A stretch of 33,823 bases of DNA from Gammaproteobacteria bacterium (GCA_024641445.1 JAHEDA010000001.1:1-33823), one strand, 5' to 3'. Numbered from the stretch's first letter, positions 7,942-16,047 are shown. Notes: generated by a model not told the origin, from the sequence alone. Program-made: numbers and translations.

Positions 7942-8882
7942 GTCAGGAGTTCGCCATTGTCGCGCACAATCTGACGCGCCGTTTTGGCAGCCTCACCGCG
8001 GTCGATCACGTCAGCCTGCACGTACCTCGCGCACAGATCTATGGTTTTCTCGGTCCCAATGGCTCAGGTAAATCCACCACCATCCGTATGCTCTGTGGGC
8101 TACTGACTCCTAGCGAGGGAGATGCCACCGTGTTGGGTTACAACATCCCAGGTCAGGTAAGTACCCTACGCCACAAGATTGGCTACATGACACAACGCTT
8201 CTCACTCTATGAAGACCTGACCACGATTGAGAACCTGCGCTTCATCGCTTCAGTCTATTGTGTGCCACATCGTGAGGCCAGGGAGAGTATCGAAAGCGCT
8301 TTGGAAAGATATGAGTTGCGCGATCTTATGCAGCAGCGTGCCGGTACCTTGAGCGGTGGTCAGCGACAACGTCTGTCACTGGCAGCCGCAACGCTGCATA
8401 GACCTGAGTTGTTGTTACTGGATGAACCGACCAGCGCGGTTGACCCGCAGAGCCGACGTGATTTCTGGGCGATCTTGTTTCAGCTGGCGAGTGAGGGTAC
8501 GACCATCCTGGTCTCGACGCACTACATGGATGAGGCCGAGCGGTGTCACAACCTCGCCATCCTCAATCATGGCGTCGTCGTCGCCAATGGCACGCCGCTC
8601 GATCTGGAAAAGCGGATTGGTGTCTCAGTGGTTGAGATCGGTGCGAAGTCACCCGCCCAGGTGAATTCATTATTATCTGCACAATCCGGAATCCTTAGTG
8701 TTGCCCAGCTCGGTGCCTTGATGCGCGTACTGGTGGCACACTCGATCAAAAATCCGGTGGAGTATCTGCAAGGCCTCTTGCAAACTCTGGAGGGTGATGT
8801 GGAGATCACCCTGACACACCCCAATCTTGAGGACGTATTTGTCGTTGCTACCCAGGGTGGATATGCAGGGGTGCTGGCATGA
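7938..8882 (+). CDS. ABC exporter ATP-binding subunit
   Basis: ATPase of the DrrA/CcmA-type ABC-2 exporters, 314 residues. Walker A is GPNGSGKST (about residues 39-47), the Q-loop lies in YMTQRFSLYEDL, the signature is LSGGQRQRLSLA (138-149), Walker B is LLLLDEPTSAVDP, and the switch histidine is in VSTHYMDEAE. It carries a C-terminal extension of about 90 residues typical of ATPases working with ABC2_membrane permeases. Unlike E. coli YbhF, which fuses two ATPases, this protein has one domain and should act as a homodimer. ATG overlaps the adaptor's stop, and its own stop overlaps the permease start, so all three are translated from one mRNA at matched levels. Confidence 0.93.
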   Translation: MSQEFAIVAHNLTRRFGSLTAVDHVSLHVPRAQIYGFLGPNGSGKSTTIRMLCGLLTPSEGDATVLGYNIPGQVSTLRHKIGYMTQRFSLYEDLTTIENLRFIASVYCVPHREARESIESALERYELRDLMQQRAGTLSGGQRQRLSLAAATLHRPELLLLDEPTSAVDPQSRRDFWAILFQLASEGTTILVSTHYMDEAERCHNLAILNHGVVVANGTPLDLEKRIGVSVVEIGAKSPAQVNSLLSAQSGILSVAQLGALMRVLVAHSIKNPVEYLQGLLQTLEGDVEITLTHPNLEDVFVVATQGGYAGVLA

Positions 8883-9979
8883 AGTGTTATTCACGGCTGT
8901 ATGCCATCATCAGCAAGGAGGTATTACAGCTACGGCGTGATCGCCTCACGCTGGGCCTCATTGTGGGCATCCCGTTTTTACAGATCATGTTATTTGGTTA
9001 TGCCATCAATACCGACGTGCGTCACCTGCGCGGTGCCGTGGCAGATCTCTCGAATACCTCGCTATCGCGTCAGCTCGTGACGAATGCGGAGGCCACCCAG
9101 GTGATGGACGTGGTGATGCGCGCGGACTCCGCCGAACAACTTGAGTCCTGGTTGAAGGCGGGAAGAGTCGTCATGGGGTTGTATATCCCCAACGACTTTG
9201 ATCGACGCGTGGCGCAGGGCACACGCGCGGCGGCGCAATTATTGGTCGACGGTTCAGACCCGGTGGTCCTGGGTGCCGCACGTCAGCTAGCACAACTCGA
9301 TATACGCTATGACACGGCCAGGCAAATGCCACACCCGCTGTCTTTTATTGAGGTGCGCACTCATTATAATCCTGAGCGGCGCTCGGCCGTGAATATCGTC
9401 CCGGCACTGATCGGTGTGATCCTCACCATGACGATGGTGCTGTTCACCGCCGTGGCCATCGTGCGCGAGCGCGAGCGTGGCAATCTGGAGTTGTTAATCA
9501 ATACCCCGGTGACGACCTTTGAATTGATGCTGGGCAAGATCATCCCCTATATTGTCATCGGACTGTTGCAGGTCACGATCATTTTGCTGCTGGGGGTATT
9601 CGTCTTTTCTGTGCCGATTAACGGCACCCTGTTTGATATCTATTTCGCCTCGCTTATCTTTATTGCCGCCAATCTAACCCTGGGCTTGTTGTTATCCACC
9701 CTGGCCAAGACGCAGTTTCAGGCCATGCAAATGACATTCATTTTTTTCCTCCCGTCGATCCTGCTTTCTGGATTTATGTTTCCCTTCGATGGGATGCCAA
9801 AGCCCGCGCAATATATCGCCGAGATCCTGCCCATGACCCACTTCGTGCGTATCATTCGTGGCATTGTATTGCGCGGGGCGGAGGTGTTCCAACTCAGCCA
9901 GGAGTTATGGGCCTTGGCTGCCTTTGCCGTGATGACGATGAGTCTTGCACTCCTGCGTTTTCGTAAGCGGCTGGATTAA
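8879..9979 (+). CDS. ABC-2 type exporter permease
   Basis: Membrane subunit of the exporter, 366 residues. One hydrophobic segment at about residues 23-43 is followed by a large extracytoplasmic domain (about 44-170), then five membrane segments from about 172 to the C-terminus. This is the ABC2_membrane_3 layout of YbhS/YbhR. The cytoplasmic coupling segment RERERGNLELLINTPV, the GKIIPY motif and the SGFMFPFDGMP loop are typical. Only one permease gene is present, so the channel is probably a homodimer, whereas YbhFSR uses two different permeases. It overlaps the ATPase gene by four bases and closes the operon; the CDGSH gene begins 45 bases later. Confidence 0.92.
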   Translation: MKCYSRLYAIISKEVLQLRRDRLTLGLIVGIPFLQIMLFGYAINTDVRHLRGAVADLSNTSLSRQLVTNAEATQVMDVVMRADSAEQLESWLKAGRVVMGLYIPNDFDRRVAQGTRAAAQLLVDGSDPVVLGAARQLAQLDIRYDTARQMPHPLSFIEVRTHYNPERRSAVNIVPALIGVILTMTMVLFTAVAIVRERERGNLELLINTPVTTFELMLGKIIPYIVIGLLQVTIILLLGVFVFSVPINGTLFDIYFASLIFIAANLTLGLLLSTLAKTQFQAMQMTFIFFLPSILLSGFMFPFDGMPKPAQYIAEILPMTHFVRIIRGIVLRGAEVFQLSQELWALAAFAVMTMSLALLRFRKRLD

Positions 9980-10024
9980 GGCGATGTTCTGTTGCGCTTT
10001 ATGTTCCATGGGGTGGTGTGAGCT

Positions 10025-10462
10025 ATGAGCGAGAAACCAGCGTATTCCGGTAATACAGTGATGGCGCGCCCGGACGGCCCGTTAATCTGCGGTAGTGATA
10101 CCGCGGTGGTGGTGCAAGACGCGGAGGCCAAGCTCATCCGTCGAGACGTAGAGGTCGCGCTGTGTCGCTGTGGGGCCTCCAACAACAAACCCTTCTGTGA
10201 CGCCAGCCATAAGCGTATTGGTTTTTCGGCCGGGCAGGAATTTATTGATGAGCGTGAAGAGTCGATCGCGGGGCAATCGGGTGAGCTGGTCATTACTGTA
10301 AAAGCGAATGCGATGTTGAGTGTGAGCGGGCCAGTGACGATCTTCAGCCGCAGCGGCGAGTCGGTCACCACCCGCATGCGTGCAGCGCTATGTCGCTGTG
10401 GCCACTCGGCCAAAAAGCCCTTCTGTGATGGCAGCCATAAGAAGATGGGGTTTGTCGGTTGA
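10025..10462 (+). CDS. Tandem CDGSH iron-sulfur protein
   Basis: A 145-residue cytoplasmic protein with two CDGSH-type [2Fe-2S] sites. The first is CRCGASNNKPFCDASH (near residues 41-56) and the second CRCGHSAKKPFCDGSH near the C-terminus. Each has the three-cysteine, one-histidine ligand set of the family (C-x-C-x2-[ST]-x3-P-x-C-D-x-[SA]-H). Lysine-rich ends (KRIGF, KKMGF) follow both sites. The segment between them carries a beta-rich part. Such proteins are redox-labile cluster carriers or electron shuttles; the partner is unknown. It lies 45 bases after the exporter permease and could be read through from that operon, with a radical SAM gene downstream. Confidence 0.93.
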   Translation: MSEKPAYSGNTVMARPDGPLICGSDTAVVVQDAEAKLIRRDVEVALCRCGASNNKPFCDASHKRIGFSAGQEFIDEREESIAGQSGELVITVKANAMLSVSGPVTIFSRSGESVTTRMRAALCRCGHSAKKPFCDGSHKKMGFVG

Positions 10463-10484
10463 TTGCGTCACGGGAATTTTACCC

Positions 10485-10501
10485 GGTCCTGCGAAAGGAC
10501 C
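10485..10501. repeat. Short hairpin in the CDGSH-radical SAM gap
   Basis: GGTCCT and AGGACC are separated by five bases, 22 bases after the CDGSH stop codon. There is no T-run. The rest of the 237-base gap (10463-10699) holds no supported gene; I found no convincing promoter in it, although its AT-rich end just before 10700 may contain one. Confidence 0.35.
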
Positions 10502-10699
10502 TGTTGATTGCATGGATGTTTCACGCAAAGTCAGCCGTATAATCAGGATATGGCGCAGAGTCGGGGACATATCCTGTTATGCACTGGATAAACATCTTTC
10601 GTCATTCACGCGCAGGCGTAAATCGAGTAGATTCAGACATCGGGTTTCCTCTCCTGCCGCAGTGAGGGGATAACAGGTTACCCTTATAGAATTATTTGA

Positions 10700-12457
10700 A
10701 TGAGTATAATTGTCCCCGGATCAACCATGGCCGTAAGCAATTCCAGGATTACTCAGGATATAACACAGCATGACCTGCTGGAGATATTCCTGTCTGGCAT
10801 GCGCCAGCGCTTCAAGCATGAAGTGAATCGCCTTACCAGTGGCGCCATGCGGGCGATGCTGGTTGAGCGCACCGATGCCGATGACCTCAGCTTCCTCATG
10901 AGTTATCTCTATGCCTGGCACTGGCTCGACTACCATGTGCACCAGAATTATCGCGAACAGGTGTTGGCAAGCTTTCGTGGCCCCAAGTTTGGTTTTCTCA
11001 TGGACCTGTTGCTGTCGGCGAGTGCTGAAGAGTTTGTGCAGGGCTATATCCAGCACTGGCTGAGCACGGCCGAGGGGCCATTGCAGCGTGAGCAATTACT
11101 CCGCCTCGTCGCTGCTCAGCACAATGACCCACAGGTATTGGCTGCCGACATCCTCTTCGTCTGGCAGGGCTTTGGGCTCTTCAGCAAGACCTACATGGTG
11201 GATTTCAAACAGGTTGGGCGTGAGGAACGCCAACGTTATGAGGGGATGTTGGGTGCCGAAGACCTGGCGCGTCTGGCCTTGGTGGATGCATTGCCTGAAC
11301 CAAAGGATACATGCACAGCAACACCCTACAGCAAGCTCGGCATCATCCCCGCCATGGGCTGTCCGCAGACCTGCCGGCACTGCATGTTTACCTGGCGTCC
11401 ACCCAGGCCCAAACACGAACAGCCAGGGTTGATCTATGAAATGGTCGATGCACATACCGACAGCGTGTTGTTTACCGGTGGCGACCTCACCAAACAGATG
11501 AATTATTTCTACGATGCCATTCGCCGTATGCGGCATGTCAAAAATTTCGCCATCCTCCTGAATGGTGATTTTGCCGATACGCCGGAGCTGGCGAACAGTG
11601 TCTTGGGCGCTATGGCTGAGGCCATCGACTCACGCCCACGAAAGTGGGTAACGGCACGCGTTCTGTTGCAGATCAGCTTTGATGAGTTCCATCAGGAGGT
11701 CTATGTCGATAAGAAGGGGCGGCTGGCCGAGCGCATCCCGGTGGCCAAGATCGCCAACATCGTTGAGGCCTACCCACGCTACGCCGCGCAGATTCAACTT
11801 GCACTGCTGCACAAACAGACCAGCCTGAATTTCTCCATGGACGTGTTACACAAGGGCGTGTTTGCGCGCCTGACCAATGAATTGGCCAGACGGGGTCATA
11901 CGCTACAGGTATTGAGCGCCACTCCATCGCCACGGCAGAAGCGCAACCCCCTCGCGCCCGACGCCCCCGGGACGGTGCTGAAAGATGCCAGCTTTATCCT
12001 GGTCAAATATCCCGATGCGCCAATTCTCCTCACCAGCTCAACCATCGACGGTTATGGCCGTGCCGCACTCCTCGATGAATGGGAGACGGTGAAAGAAAAA
12101 GATCTATTACACGAGGTATTGGAAGGTCGAATACCACCAGGTGAGTCCTTCGATATCGACATGATGTTCTGGTTCAACGGTTGGGTCACACTCTTCAACG
12201 CCGTCCATATCTGTCTGGGCGATGTCTATCAAGACGGCATCGAGGTGATCCTGTCGCGTCAACGCAAGGACCCGCTTTCACAAGCATTGCAGCATTTTGA
12301 CCGCCGCATCATCGAGTTCTATTGTGAGGTGCGGGATAATGTGGAGCGGAAGATTAGCGAAGCCACTGGCCCACATCACCTCTTCCATGCCCTGACCGAG
12401 GAACCCGAGGTCAGATTGCATTTGACACAGCGGTTGATCGATACGGTGATAGAGTAG
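10700..12457 (+). CDS. Uncharacterised radical SAM protein
   Basis: The 585-residue product has a radical SAM cluster motif CPQTCRHCMF with cysteines C221, C225 and C228, and a following FTGGD at about 258-262 that fits the SAM-binding GGE/GGD motif. VLLQISFDEFHQEVY at about 321-335 resembles the substrate-proximal strand of radical SAM barrels. About 200 residues of alpha-helical sequence, rich in Trp, Tyr and His (YAWHWLDYHVH), precede the barrel, and about 200 follow. The C-terminal part has no cysteine cluster, so no SPASM domain. I do not recognise the subfamily. Start: ATG at 10700 lacks a ribosome-binding site; ATG at 10727 has GGA six bases upstream and is a fair alternative. It may share expression with the upstream CDGSH protein. 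No obvious peptide substrate is adjacent. Confidence 0.85.
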   Translation: MSIIVPGSTMAVSNSRITQDITQHDLLEIFLSGMRQRFKHEVNRLTSGAMRAMLVERTDADDLSFLMSYLYAWHWLDYHVHQNYREQVLASFRGPKFGFLMDLLLSASAEEFVQGYIQHWLSTAEGPLQREQLLRLVAAQHNDPQVLAADILFVWQGFGLFSKTYMVDFKQVGREERQRYEGMLGAEDLARLALVDALPEPKDTCTATPYSKLGIIPAMGCPQTCRHCMFTWRPPRPKHEQPGLIYEMVDAHTDSVLFTGGDLTKQMNYFYDAIRRMRHVKNFAILLNGDFADTPELANSVLGAMAEAIDSRPRKWVTARVLLQISFDEFHQEVYVDKKGRLAERIPVAKIANIVEAYPRYAAQIQLALLHKQTSLNFSMDVLHKGVFARLTNELARRGHTLQVLSATPSPRQKRNPLAPDAPGTVLKDASFILVKYPDAPILLTSSTIDGYGRAALLDEWETVKEKDLLHEVLEGRIPPGESFDIDMMFWFNGWVTLFNAVHICLGDVYQDGIEVILSRQRKDPLSQALQHFDRRIIEFYCEVRDNVERKISEATGPHHLFHALTEEPEVRLHLTQRLIDTVIE

Positions 12458-12466
12458 TTTTACCAT

Positions 12467-12483
12467 AGTTGCTTACTGCAACT
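12467..12483 (+). terminator. Weak terminator-like hairpin after the radical SAM gene
   Basis: AGTTGC and GCAACT form a perfect six-base stem around a five-base loop, nine bases after the stop codon. T-rich but interrupted sequence follows, including two direct copies of CCGGTTT at 12484-12490 and 12499-12505. The T-tract is too broken for a confident call. Confidence 0.35.
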
Positions 12484-12632
12484 CCGGTTTACGATTTTCC
12501 GGTTTGATGTGTGAAAAGCGTAAAAATCGACTATCCAGTCAAAGTCTTCATTCAGAGCGTTGCTTTATAGGCTCATCTACAATTACTGGCGATGTCTGTC
12601 ATTCCGTGGTGAGACGAGTGTATAGTATTCCT

Positions 12633-13655
12633 ATGAAACGTGCGTGGCATCAACTATCTGTGTTTGCAGTTTGTCTGTTGGTGTTCACAACAGTCAGTGC
12701 GGAAGAGTCGCCTTCCGGCGTCGAAGAAAATCCAACCGGGTTCTGGAGTATTCAGTTTGAGAATGATGGCCTGGCGGGGACAAATGATGGTGAATATACC
12801 CACGGTCTCAAACTCGACTACGTCAGCAAGAAGCCCGTGCCGGAGTGGTTGCAGCGGCTCTCGCGGATGACGCCTTTCTACGAGCCGGGAGAGTTGTCGA
12901 ACGTTACCTACACCCTGAGCCAGGAACTCTTTACCCCTTCGGATATCACGATTCCAACCGTGATCCCAGGCGATCGCCCCTACGCGGGTTGGCTGCATGT
13001 CGATATCTCGGCCTTTACCCAGGCAATCATCTCCCCTGACTATTATCACGTCAGCATGGTGGGTATATCGGTCGGCATGGTCGGCCCCAGTGCCGGTGGT
13101 GAGGCCATGCAACGTTTTTTGCACACGCTGGTCAATGTGCATCAACCTCAGGGTTGGTCAAATCAATTGAGTGATGAGGCGGCGCTGGGTCTGAACTATG
13201 TGCACAAGTGGCGCCTGTTTGAACCCGAGCATAAAGGGTATGAATTTGAGGTCAGTCCGCATGCGGTGGTAGCGGTTGGTAATGTCTATACCTATGTGGG
13301 CGGTGGTGTGATGTTTCGTTGGGGTCACGGTCTGCGGCGTGATATTGGTCCCCCCGCGATTCAGCCGGGCTTTGCGGGTAGTACCTATTTTGCACCGGAC
13401 CCAAAACCTAACTGGTATCTCTACGCCGGGCATGAGACACGCTTGATGATTCGGAATATCTTTCTGGATGGTAACACCCTGGTGGGGAGTCAACGGGTTG
13501 AGAAAGAGCCCGTGGTGGGTGACTTACAGTTTGGTATCGTCTTTCACCTCAATCGTATGCGTGTGGCATTCAGCGAGTTGATTCGCACCCATGAGTTCAC
13601 CACCCAGCCCCGCGATGCGCCCTATGGGGCGATCAATCTGGCATTTTATTTTTAG
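12633..13655 (+). CDS. lpxR: LpxR-family (DUF2219) outer-membrane lipid A deacylase-like protein
   Basis: LpxR removes the 3'-acyloxyacyl group of lipid A in the outer membrane. From the ATG at 12633 the product has 340 residues, with a signal peptide of about 23 residues (ending TVSA-EE). The family fingerprint FENDGLAGTNDGEYTHG is present: N44/D45 and T56 correspond to catalytic residues described for Salmonella LpxR. Later segments (GDRPYAGWLHVD, GLNYVHKWR, VAVGNVYTYVGGG) and the final aromatic residue of a terminal strand fit a 12-strand barrel. The open frame runs 43 codons further upstream, but that extension is not signal-like and is rejected. It is convergent with yaiI. Deacylase specificity is inferred from the family only. 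Confidence 0.85.
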   Translation: MKRAWHQLSVFAVCLLVFTTVSAEESPSGVEENPTGFWSIQFENDGLAGTNDGEYTHGLKLDYVSKKPVPEWLQRLSRMTPFYEPGELSNVTYTLSQELFTPSDITIPTVIPGDRPYAGWLHVDISAFTQAIISPDYYHVSMVGISVGMVGPSAGGEAMQRFLHTLVNVHQPQGWSNQLSDEAALGLNYVHKWRLFEPEHKGYEFEVSPHAVVAVGNVYTYVGGGVMFRWGHGLRRDIGPPAIQPGFAGSTYFAPDPKPNWYLYAGHETRLMIRNIFLDGNTLVGSQRVEKEPVVGDLQFGIVFHLNRMRVAFSELIRTHEFTTQPRDAPYGAINLAFYF

Positions 13656-13706
13656 ACACGCGTTTTAATTATTTGCAAAAAGTCTTTGTGAATGTTCGGG
13701 CCTGGC

Positions 13707-14153
13707 TCAAGTGATACTTGCCAGTATTTTATCGAGTTCATTGGCGAAGCGACGCCGATCTGCCTGATTCAAGGGCGGGGGGCCGCCCGACATCACTCCA
13801 CTGCCGCGCATTTCATCCATGAAGTCACGCAGGGTGAGTTTTTGTCGGATGGTGTTTTCAGAATAGCGTTCGCCGCGTGGATTGAGTGCGATGGCGCCCT
13901 TTGCCAGGACCTCGGCGGCGAGGGGGATGTCGGCGGTGATCACCAGGTCACCGGGCTGTACCTGTGCCTCGATATATTTATCCGCGACGTCAAAGCCGCC
14001 CTCGACCCGAATCGACTTGATATAACGGGAAGGTGGTACCACGAGGGTTTGATTGGCGACCAGTGACAGCGGTAGCTGGACCCGTTCGGCGGCGCGATAG
14101 AGGATTTCCTTAACCACCTTAGGACAGGCGTCGGCATCGACCCAGATATGCAC
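13707..14153 (-). CDS. yaiI: YaiI/YqxD-family (DUF188) protein
   Basis: A 148-residue cytoplasmic protein of the UPF0178/DUF188 family. It starts HIWVDADACPKVVKEILYRA, closely matching E. coli YaiI, and retains the acidic D-A-D and the later VITADIPLA and NPRGERY segments. The fold is PIN-like, and these acidic residues suggest a metal-dependent nuclease, though activity is not established. The start is a GTG; the match to YaiI begins at the next residue, which supports it despite a distant AAGG ribosome-binding site. It lies downstream of the RRM gene on the same strand with about 115 bases and a strong hairpin between them, so it is probably separate. Confidence 0.92.
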   Translation of the reverse strand: MHIWVDADACPKVVKEILYRAAERVQLPLSLVANQTLVVPPSRYIKSIRVEGGFDVADKYIEAQVQPGDLVITADIPLAAEVLAKGAIALNPRGERYSENTIRQKLTLRDFMDEMRGSGVMSGGPPPLNQADRRRFANELDKILASIT

Positions 14154-14233
14154 GATGGTTTGAACCTTGTTAGTGAATGACCTGGCAAACGATAGTTTTT
14201 GAATGGGAAGATTTTACGATCAACAGATGGTAG

Positions 14234-14263
14234 CGCGGGCAGGAGAATCAGTCCCTGCCCGCG
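14234..14263 (-). terminator. Strong hairpin after the RRM gene
   Basis: CGCGGGCAGG and its exact complement CCTGCCCGCG (ten base pairs) flank a ten-base loop, starting six bases downstream of the RRM stop codon. No T-run follows on the minus strand. It may therefore stabilise the 3' end of the mRNA or act with Rho rather than be a classical intrinsic terminator. Confidence 0.6.
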
Positions 14264-14269
14264 TAGTGT

Positions 14270-14545
14270 TTAGCGGAAACGGCGACCGCCGCTGCCGCCC
14301 CGAGTTTTGGGTTCATCAAAGCGCACACGCAGATTCTTGCTGCCCATAAATTTATTATCGAGCCCGGCGATGGCGGCACGTGCCTCGTGGCCCTCCATTT
14401 CTACCGAGGCAAAGCCCTTGCACTTACCGCTGAAGACATCGGTGGCAATGCTGAGTGAGCGCACGGTACCAAACTGGGTAAACAATTCACGCACCGTATC
14501 TTCGGTGGCCTCCGGTGGTAGATTGCCAACGAACATCTTTTTCAT
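14270..14545 (-). CDS. Single-RRM RNA-binding protein
   Basis: A 91-residue protein consisting of one RNA recognition motif and a short Gly/Arg tail. RNP2 is MFVGNL (residues 4-9) and RNP1 is KGFASVEM (43-50), with the aromatic residues used for base stacking. The C-terminus GGSGGRRFR resembles an RGG tail that strengthens RNA binding. Such small RRM proteins in cyanobacteria and proteobacteria are often cold-induced and thought to act as RNA chaperones; that is family knowledge, not shown here. GGAGG eight bases before the ATG is a strong ribosome-binding site. The 3' end is capped by a ten-base-pair hairpin and the upstream leader has further hairpins. A DEAD-box helicase lies about 1.6 kb away. 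Confidence 0.95.
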   Translation of the reverse strand: MKKMFVGNLPPEATEDTVRELFTQFGTVRSLSIATDVFSGKCKGFASVEMEGHEARAAIAGLDNKFMGSKNLRVRFDEPKTRGGSGGRRFR

Positions 14546-14860
14546 AGGGTGGTCCTCCAGAGTAGTGACTCGGCAGTGTCGTTGCCGAAATCCTGTTGTC
14601 TTGACCCGCTGTTGACGGGCACTGCATTTGGGTCATGTACACGATGGCGCATGGGCCAGGCACGCGCATGAAACTTTAATTAGTGGTTCTTGCCGCCGGG
14701 CTTCGTGCCAATTGTGGTCAAGGGTCGTTATAAACGACCAGTTACAGGCCGTTTTGGGTAGGTGCTGGGCCAGAACAGTGCGCGCCACTGTAGCATTTAA
14801 TAGGGGCGCTCACCACCAATAAAAAGGTGGGTGGACGTCTGTACGGGACGGCTTGAGAGT
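14546..14860 (-). other. 315-base non-coding leader upstream of the RRM gene
   Basis: This gap lies between the start of the RRM gene and the end of the PDC-domain gene. It contains a perfect seven-base-pair hairpin at 14723-14739 and a weaker one (CCACC/GGTGG, 14813-14830) near the PDC stop codon. A TTGACC box on the minus strand at about 14714-14719 could be a -35 element, but no matching -10 is clear. The gap may hold the RRM promoter and a long 5' leader. No coding frame is supported. Confidence 0.4.
14723..14739. repeat. Perfect inverted repeat in the RRM upstream region
   Basis: GGTCGTT and AACGACC are exact complements separated by ATA. Located about 180 bases upstream of the RRM start, it could be an operator dyad or a hairpin in a long leader. 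The spacing to a promoter is unknown. Confidence 0.55.
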
Positions 14861-15808
14861 TTAGGCGACGCTACCCAGCCAGAAGTTGACGTTCTTGTCG
14901 ATGAACTCCTTGTAGGTCATATAGTGCGAACCATCACAGGAGAAGGTGAGGCTTATCAGGCCGTTGAAGATATTGATTGAAGACGAACGCAGATAGATAT
15001 TCTCGTCAGCAAAGCGCAACTGCTTCATGTTGTCGAGGATCTCATAGATTGCACCGGACGGGATAATGGCATTGTCCGGATAGGGTTGCACCCGATAGGC
15101 CAGGCAGATATCCGGGTCGGTCAATTCCTCGTGAGTAAGGATGCGGTAACGATAGGGGTCATCGAAGAACCAGATGGTGGCACGGCTGCTGGAATAGTGA
15201 AACACACCCTGAAACATGCCTCGATCGACAAAGAGTTCTTCCAGAATCGAATTGGCCTGATCGATGTTGCGATCGAGCGGACTCTCGACACGGGTCTGTA
15301 AAAAAATATTGCTGCGGATGGCGGCATCACCCTTAATCTGACGCCACTTGGTTGGCTCCTCGTAGAGATCGGCGGTGACCGGTAGATTGCGCAGGTCGAA
15401 GTCGGCACCGACAAAGCCGACGGCGTTGCCATCGTGGCGCACCAATTGGAGTGCCGTGAGCGAGGGGCGTGAGACGCGCAGACTGATATAGGCGTCAGAG
15501 AGTAGAAAGCCACTTGCTGGCACGGCCTCTTTCATATAAGGGCGGCTGGAACGATCCCGCCCGAAGTGCTCAGGTAACAGGCCGGTGAGGGCGATGTTGT
15601 CACTGATTTGAATACCATGTGTATCGAGGGCGTAGAGGAAGGTGCAGTAAGGGACCTCTTTCAGGTGGCGATTCAGGACCTCATCGAGTTTTTCGCGCTC
15701 TGGCCAGACCGACGCACACTCACTCGCGATGCGACCGAGTGGTTCAGACAGGGTCGCCTCGAGTTCATGACGTTGGCGTTGGATGCTTTCCTTGAGGGTC
15801 TTGATCAT
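14861..15808 (-). CDS. Soluble PDC/Cache-type sensor domain protein
   Basis: The 315-residue product resembles the PDC (PhoQ/DcuS/CitA, Cache-like) ligand-binding fold. Features are a long N-terminal helix (about residues 1-50), a segment around 58-65 where homologues read Y-x-L-D-x-x-G-x-Q-x-S-D-N (here YALDTHGIQISDN), RSSRPYMKEA, then FLLSDAYISL and VGFVGADFDLRNLP. That last pattern is the family's beta-strand core. Surprisingly there is no signal peptide, membrane helix or output domain, so this is a stand-alone cytosolic sensor domain. The C-terminal 100 residues contain another alpha/beta segment I cannot assign. It diverges from the DEAD-box gene with about 320 bases between starts. Ligand and partner unknown. 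Confidence 0.75.
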   Translation of the reverse strand: MIKTLKESIQRQRHELEATLSEPLGRIASECASVWPEREKLDEVLNRHLKEVPYCTFLYALDTHGIQISDNIALTGLLPEHFGRDRSSRPYMKEAVPASGFLLSDAYISLRVSRPSLTALQLVRHDGNAVGFVGADFDLRNLPVTADLYEEPTKWRQIKGDAAIRSNIFLQTRVESPLDRNIDQANSILEELFVDRGMFQGVFHYSSSRATIWFFDDPYRYRILTHEELTDPDICLAYRVQPYPDNAIIPSGAIYEILDNMKQLRFADENIYLRSSSINIFNGLISLTFSCDGSHYMTYKEFIDKNVNFWLGSVA

Positions 15809-16047
15809 CTTGAGTGTTCCGGGTTTGCCGGGTTTGATTATAGGGCGAGCTAAAGGTTCAGCAAATGGATTGTGGAACTCTTGCGTGGCATTTCCAGCTC
15901 GGCAAGGGGCATTCGGGCGCCAACGCGCCGAGTCAAGCCTGGGCCAGCATTGTTGCCAGAACGTGACGATTATTCCCTGACCGGATGAATTTGCACTATT
16001 TCATGGCAATCACCGGGCGGGGCCCGCATTTTATGGCTGGGATAGAC

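Noticed and set aside
10512..10673. Short basic frame upstream of the radical SAM gene as a possible peptide substrate
   Set aside because: It has no ribosome-binding site, no leader/core pattern and no conserved cysteine or glycine arrangement; only its position suggested it.
10664..10684. Sequence resembling a homing endonuclease site (GGGATAACAGG)
   Set aside because: The match breaks off after the first 11 or 12 bases, and no intron or endonuclease gene is nearby.
11096..11536. 146-codon frame opposite the radical SAM gene
   Set aside because: It lies entirely within a gene with clear motifs and shows no family features of its own.
12504..12632. 43-codon N-terminal extension of the LpxR-like protein
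   Set aside because: It would hide the signal peptide, which begins at the ATG at 12633; the extension looks non-coding.
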